This document shows, piece by piece, positions 5,961 to 6,345 of a stretch of 6,345 nucleotides of DNA. Under the pieces are notes generated by a model that worked only from the letters and a program-made list of their open reading frames with translations, was not told where the DNA came from and searched no databases. The position numbers and the translations under genes are program-made. Every line of letters starts with the position of its first letter. Positions within the stretch are counted from its first letter, which is position 1. Origin of the DNA: Candidatus Omnitrophota bacterium (GTDB taxonomy: Bacteria > Omnitrophota > Koll11 > Pluralincolimonadales > Pluralincolimonadaceae); contig JAKLIT010000077.1 in NCBI GenBank assembly GCA_022709465.1, positions 1-6,345 on the forward strand, given 5' to 3'.

Positions 5961-6345
5961 CCAAGGGCCCCATTTTTTATCGCGTTATATATTCCCCGGA
6001 ACATATCTTTCCATAGCGGCTTTTCCCCCACAACCGCCTTTCCTTTGGAGTAAAGAACCGCCACTTCCTTGTCAAAAGGTATCCTTGACAGTACGCGTAT
6101 CTTATTCTTTTCACAATAATCGCTTACGTTATCATCCCCGATATCCGACCGGTTTATGATCACACCGTAAGGTATTCCAATCTCCTTGACTGTCTCAACG
6201 GCGAGTATGAGATCATTCAATCCGAACGGGGTCGGCTCGGTCACGAGGATACAGTAATCGCTACCCTTTATCGCGGTTATCACCGGGCACGATGTGCCGG
6301 GGGGCGCGTCTATTATTACGGTCCGGGTGGGGTTGATGAATTCCC
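5957..6345 (-). CDS. Second MinD-superfamily ATPase (5' end outside window)
   Basis: Only the last 128 residues are visible; the frame is open to the window edge, so the Walker A motif and any ferredoxin insert lie outside. What is seen matches the C-terminal half of the neighbouring ATPase: VIIDAPPGTSCPVI corresponds to IIVDGPPGIGCPVI, LVTEPTPFGLNDL to IVTEPTLSGIHDL, and GVIINRSD to GVVVNKYD. The two genes are therefore paralogues. Its TGA stop overlaps the next ATG (ATGA), a sign of translational coupling and of equal production of the two proteins. The Cys in the PPGTSCP motif is shared by both copies. The methionine at 6283 is not a real start: the coding similarity continues upstream of it. 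Confidence 0.9.
   Translation of the reverse strand, partial: EFINPTRTVIIDAPPGTSCPVITAIKGSDYCILVTEPTPFGLNDLILAVETVKEIGIPYGVIINRSDIGDDNVSDYCEKNKIRVLSRIPFDKEVAVLYSKGKAVVGEKPLWKDMFRGIYNAIKNGALG

Noticed and set aside
1..6345. CRISPR arrays, tRNA, rRNA, insertion sequences or tandem repeats
   Set aside because: No repeated spacer-like units, cloverleaf-like sequences, transposase motifs or terminal inverted repeats were seen by eye on either strand.

Overview
All genes that can be supported lie on the minus strand, so transcription runs from high to low coordinates. The host is a Gram-negative (diderm) bacterium: it encodes an OmpA/LysM envelope protein and an OprB-type outer-membrane porin. The upstream cluster (two MinD-type ATPases, at least one with two [4Fe-4S] ferredoxin sites, a TYW1-like radical SAM protein and a COG1237-type metallo-hydrolase) is a gene set typical of anaerobes. 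An anaerobic lineage such as Omnitrophota or a former deltaproteobacterial group is plausible, but I cannot fix the taxonomy from the sequence.

Layout in transcription order. (1) 6345-3630: a tightly packed operon of a MinD-type ATPase (cut by the window edge), a second MinD-type ATPase with an inserted 2x[4Fe-4S] ferredoxin domain, a radical SAM protein and a metallo-beta-lactamase-fold protein. The genes overlap by 4 and 25 nt or are 1 nt apart, so they are probably translationally coupled. (2) 3629-3547: an intergenic control region with a near-consensus promoter (TTGACA, 17 bp, TACAAT) followed by a perfect 11-5-11 inverted repeat that ends two bases before the next start codon. (3) 3546-1032: a three-gene metal-homeostasis operon with exactly 14 nt between genes: a Fur/Zur-family repressor, an OprB-family porin with an N-terminal coiled coil, and a ZIP-family metal transporter of LIV-1-like type. 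(4) 1031-954: a short gap with a second promoter and a strong ribosome binding site. (5) 953-1: a secreted OmpA-LysM peptidoglycan-binding protein, missing only its extreme C-terminus.

The most notable unit is the regulator-porin-ZIP operon with its own operator. The inferred model is that the metal-loaded Fur/Zur protein binds the palindrome at the transcription start and represses its own gene together with an outer-membrane channel and an inner-membrane importer. That would be a two-membrane metal uptake route without a TonB receptor or an ABC importer. No CRISPR array, tRNA, rRNA or mobile element was seen, and no stretch over 300 bases lacks a gene.
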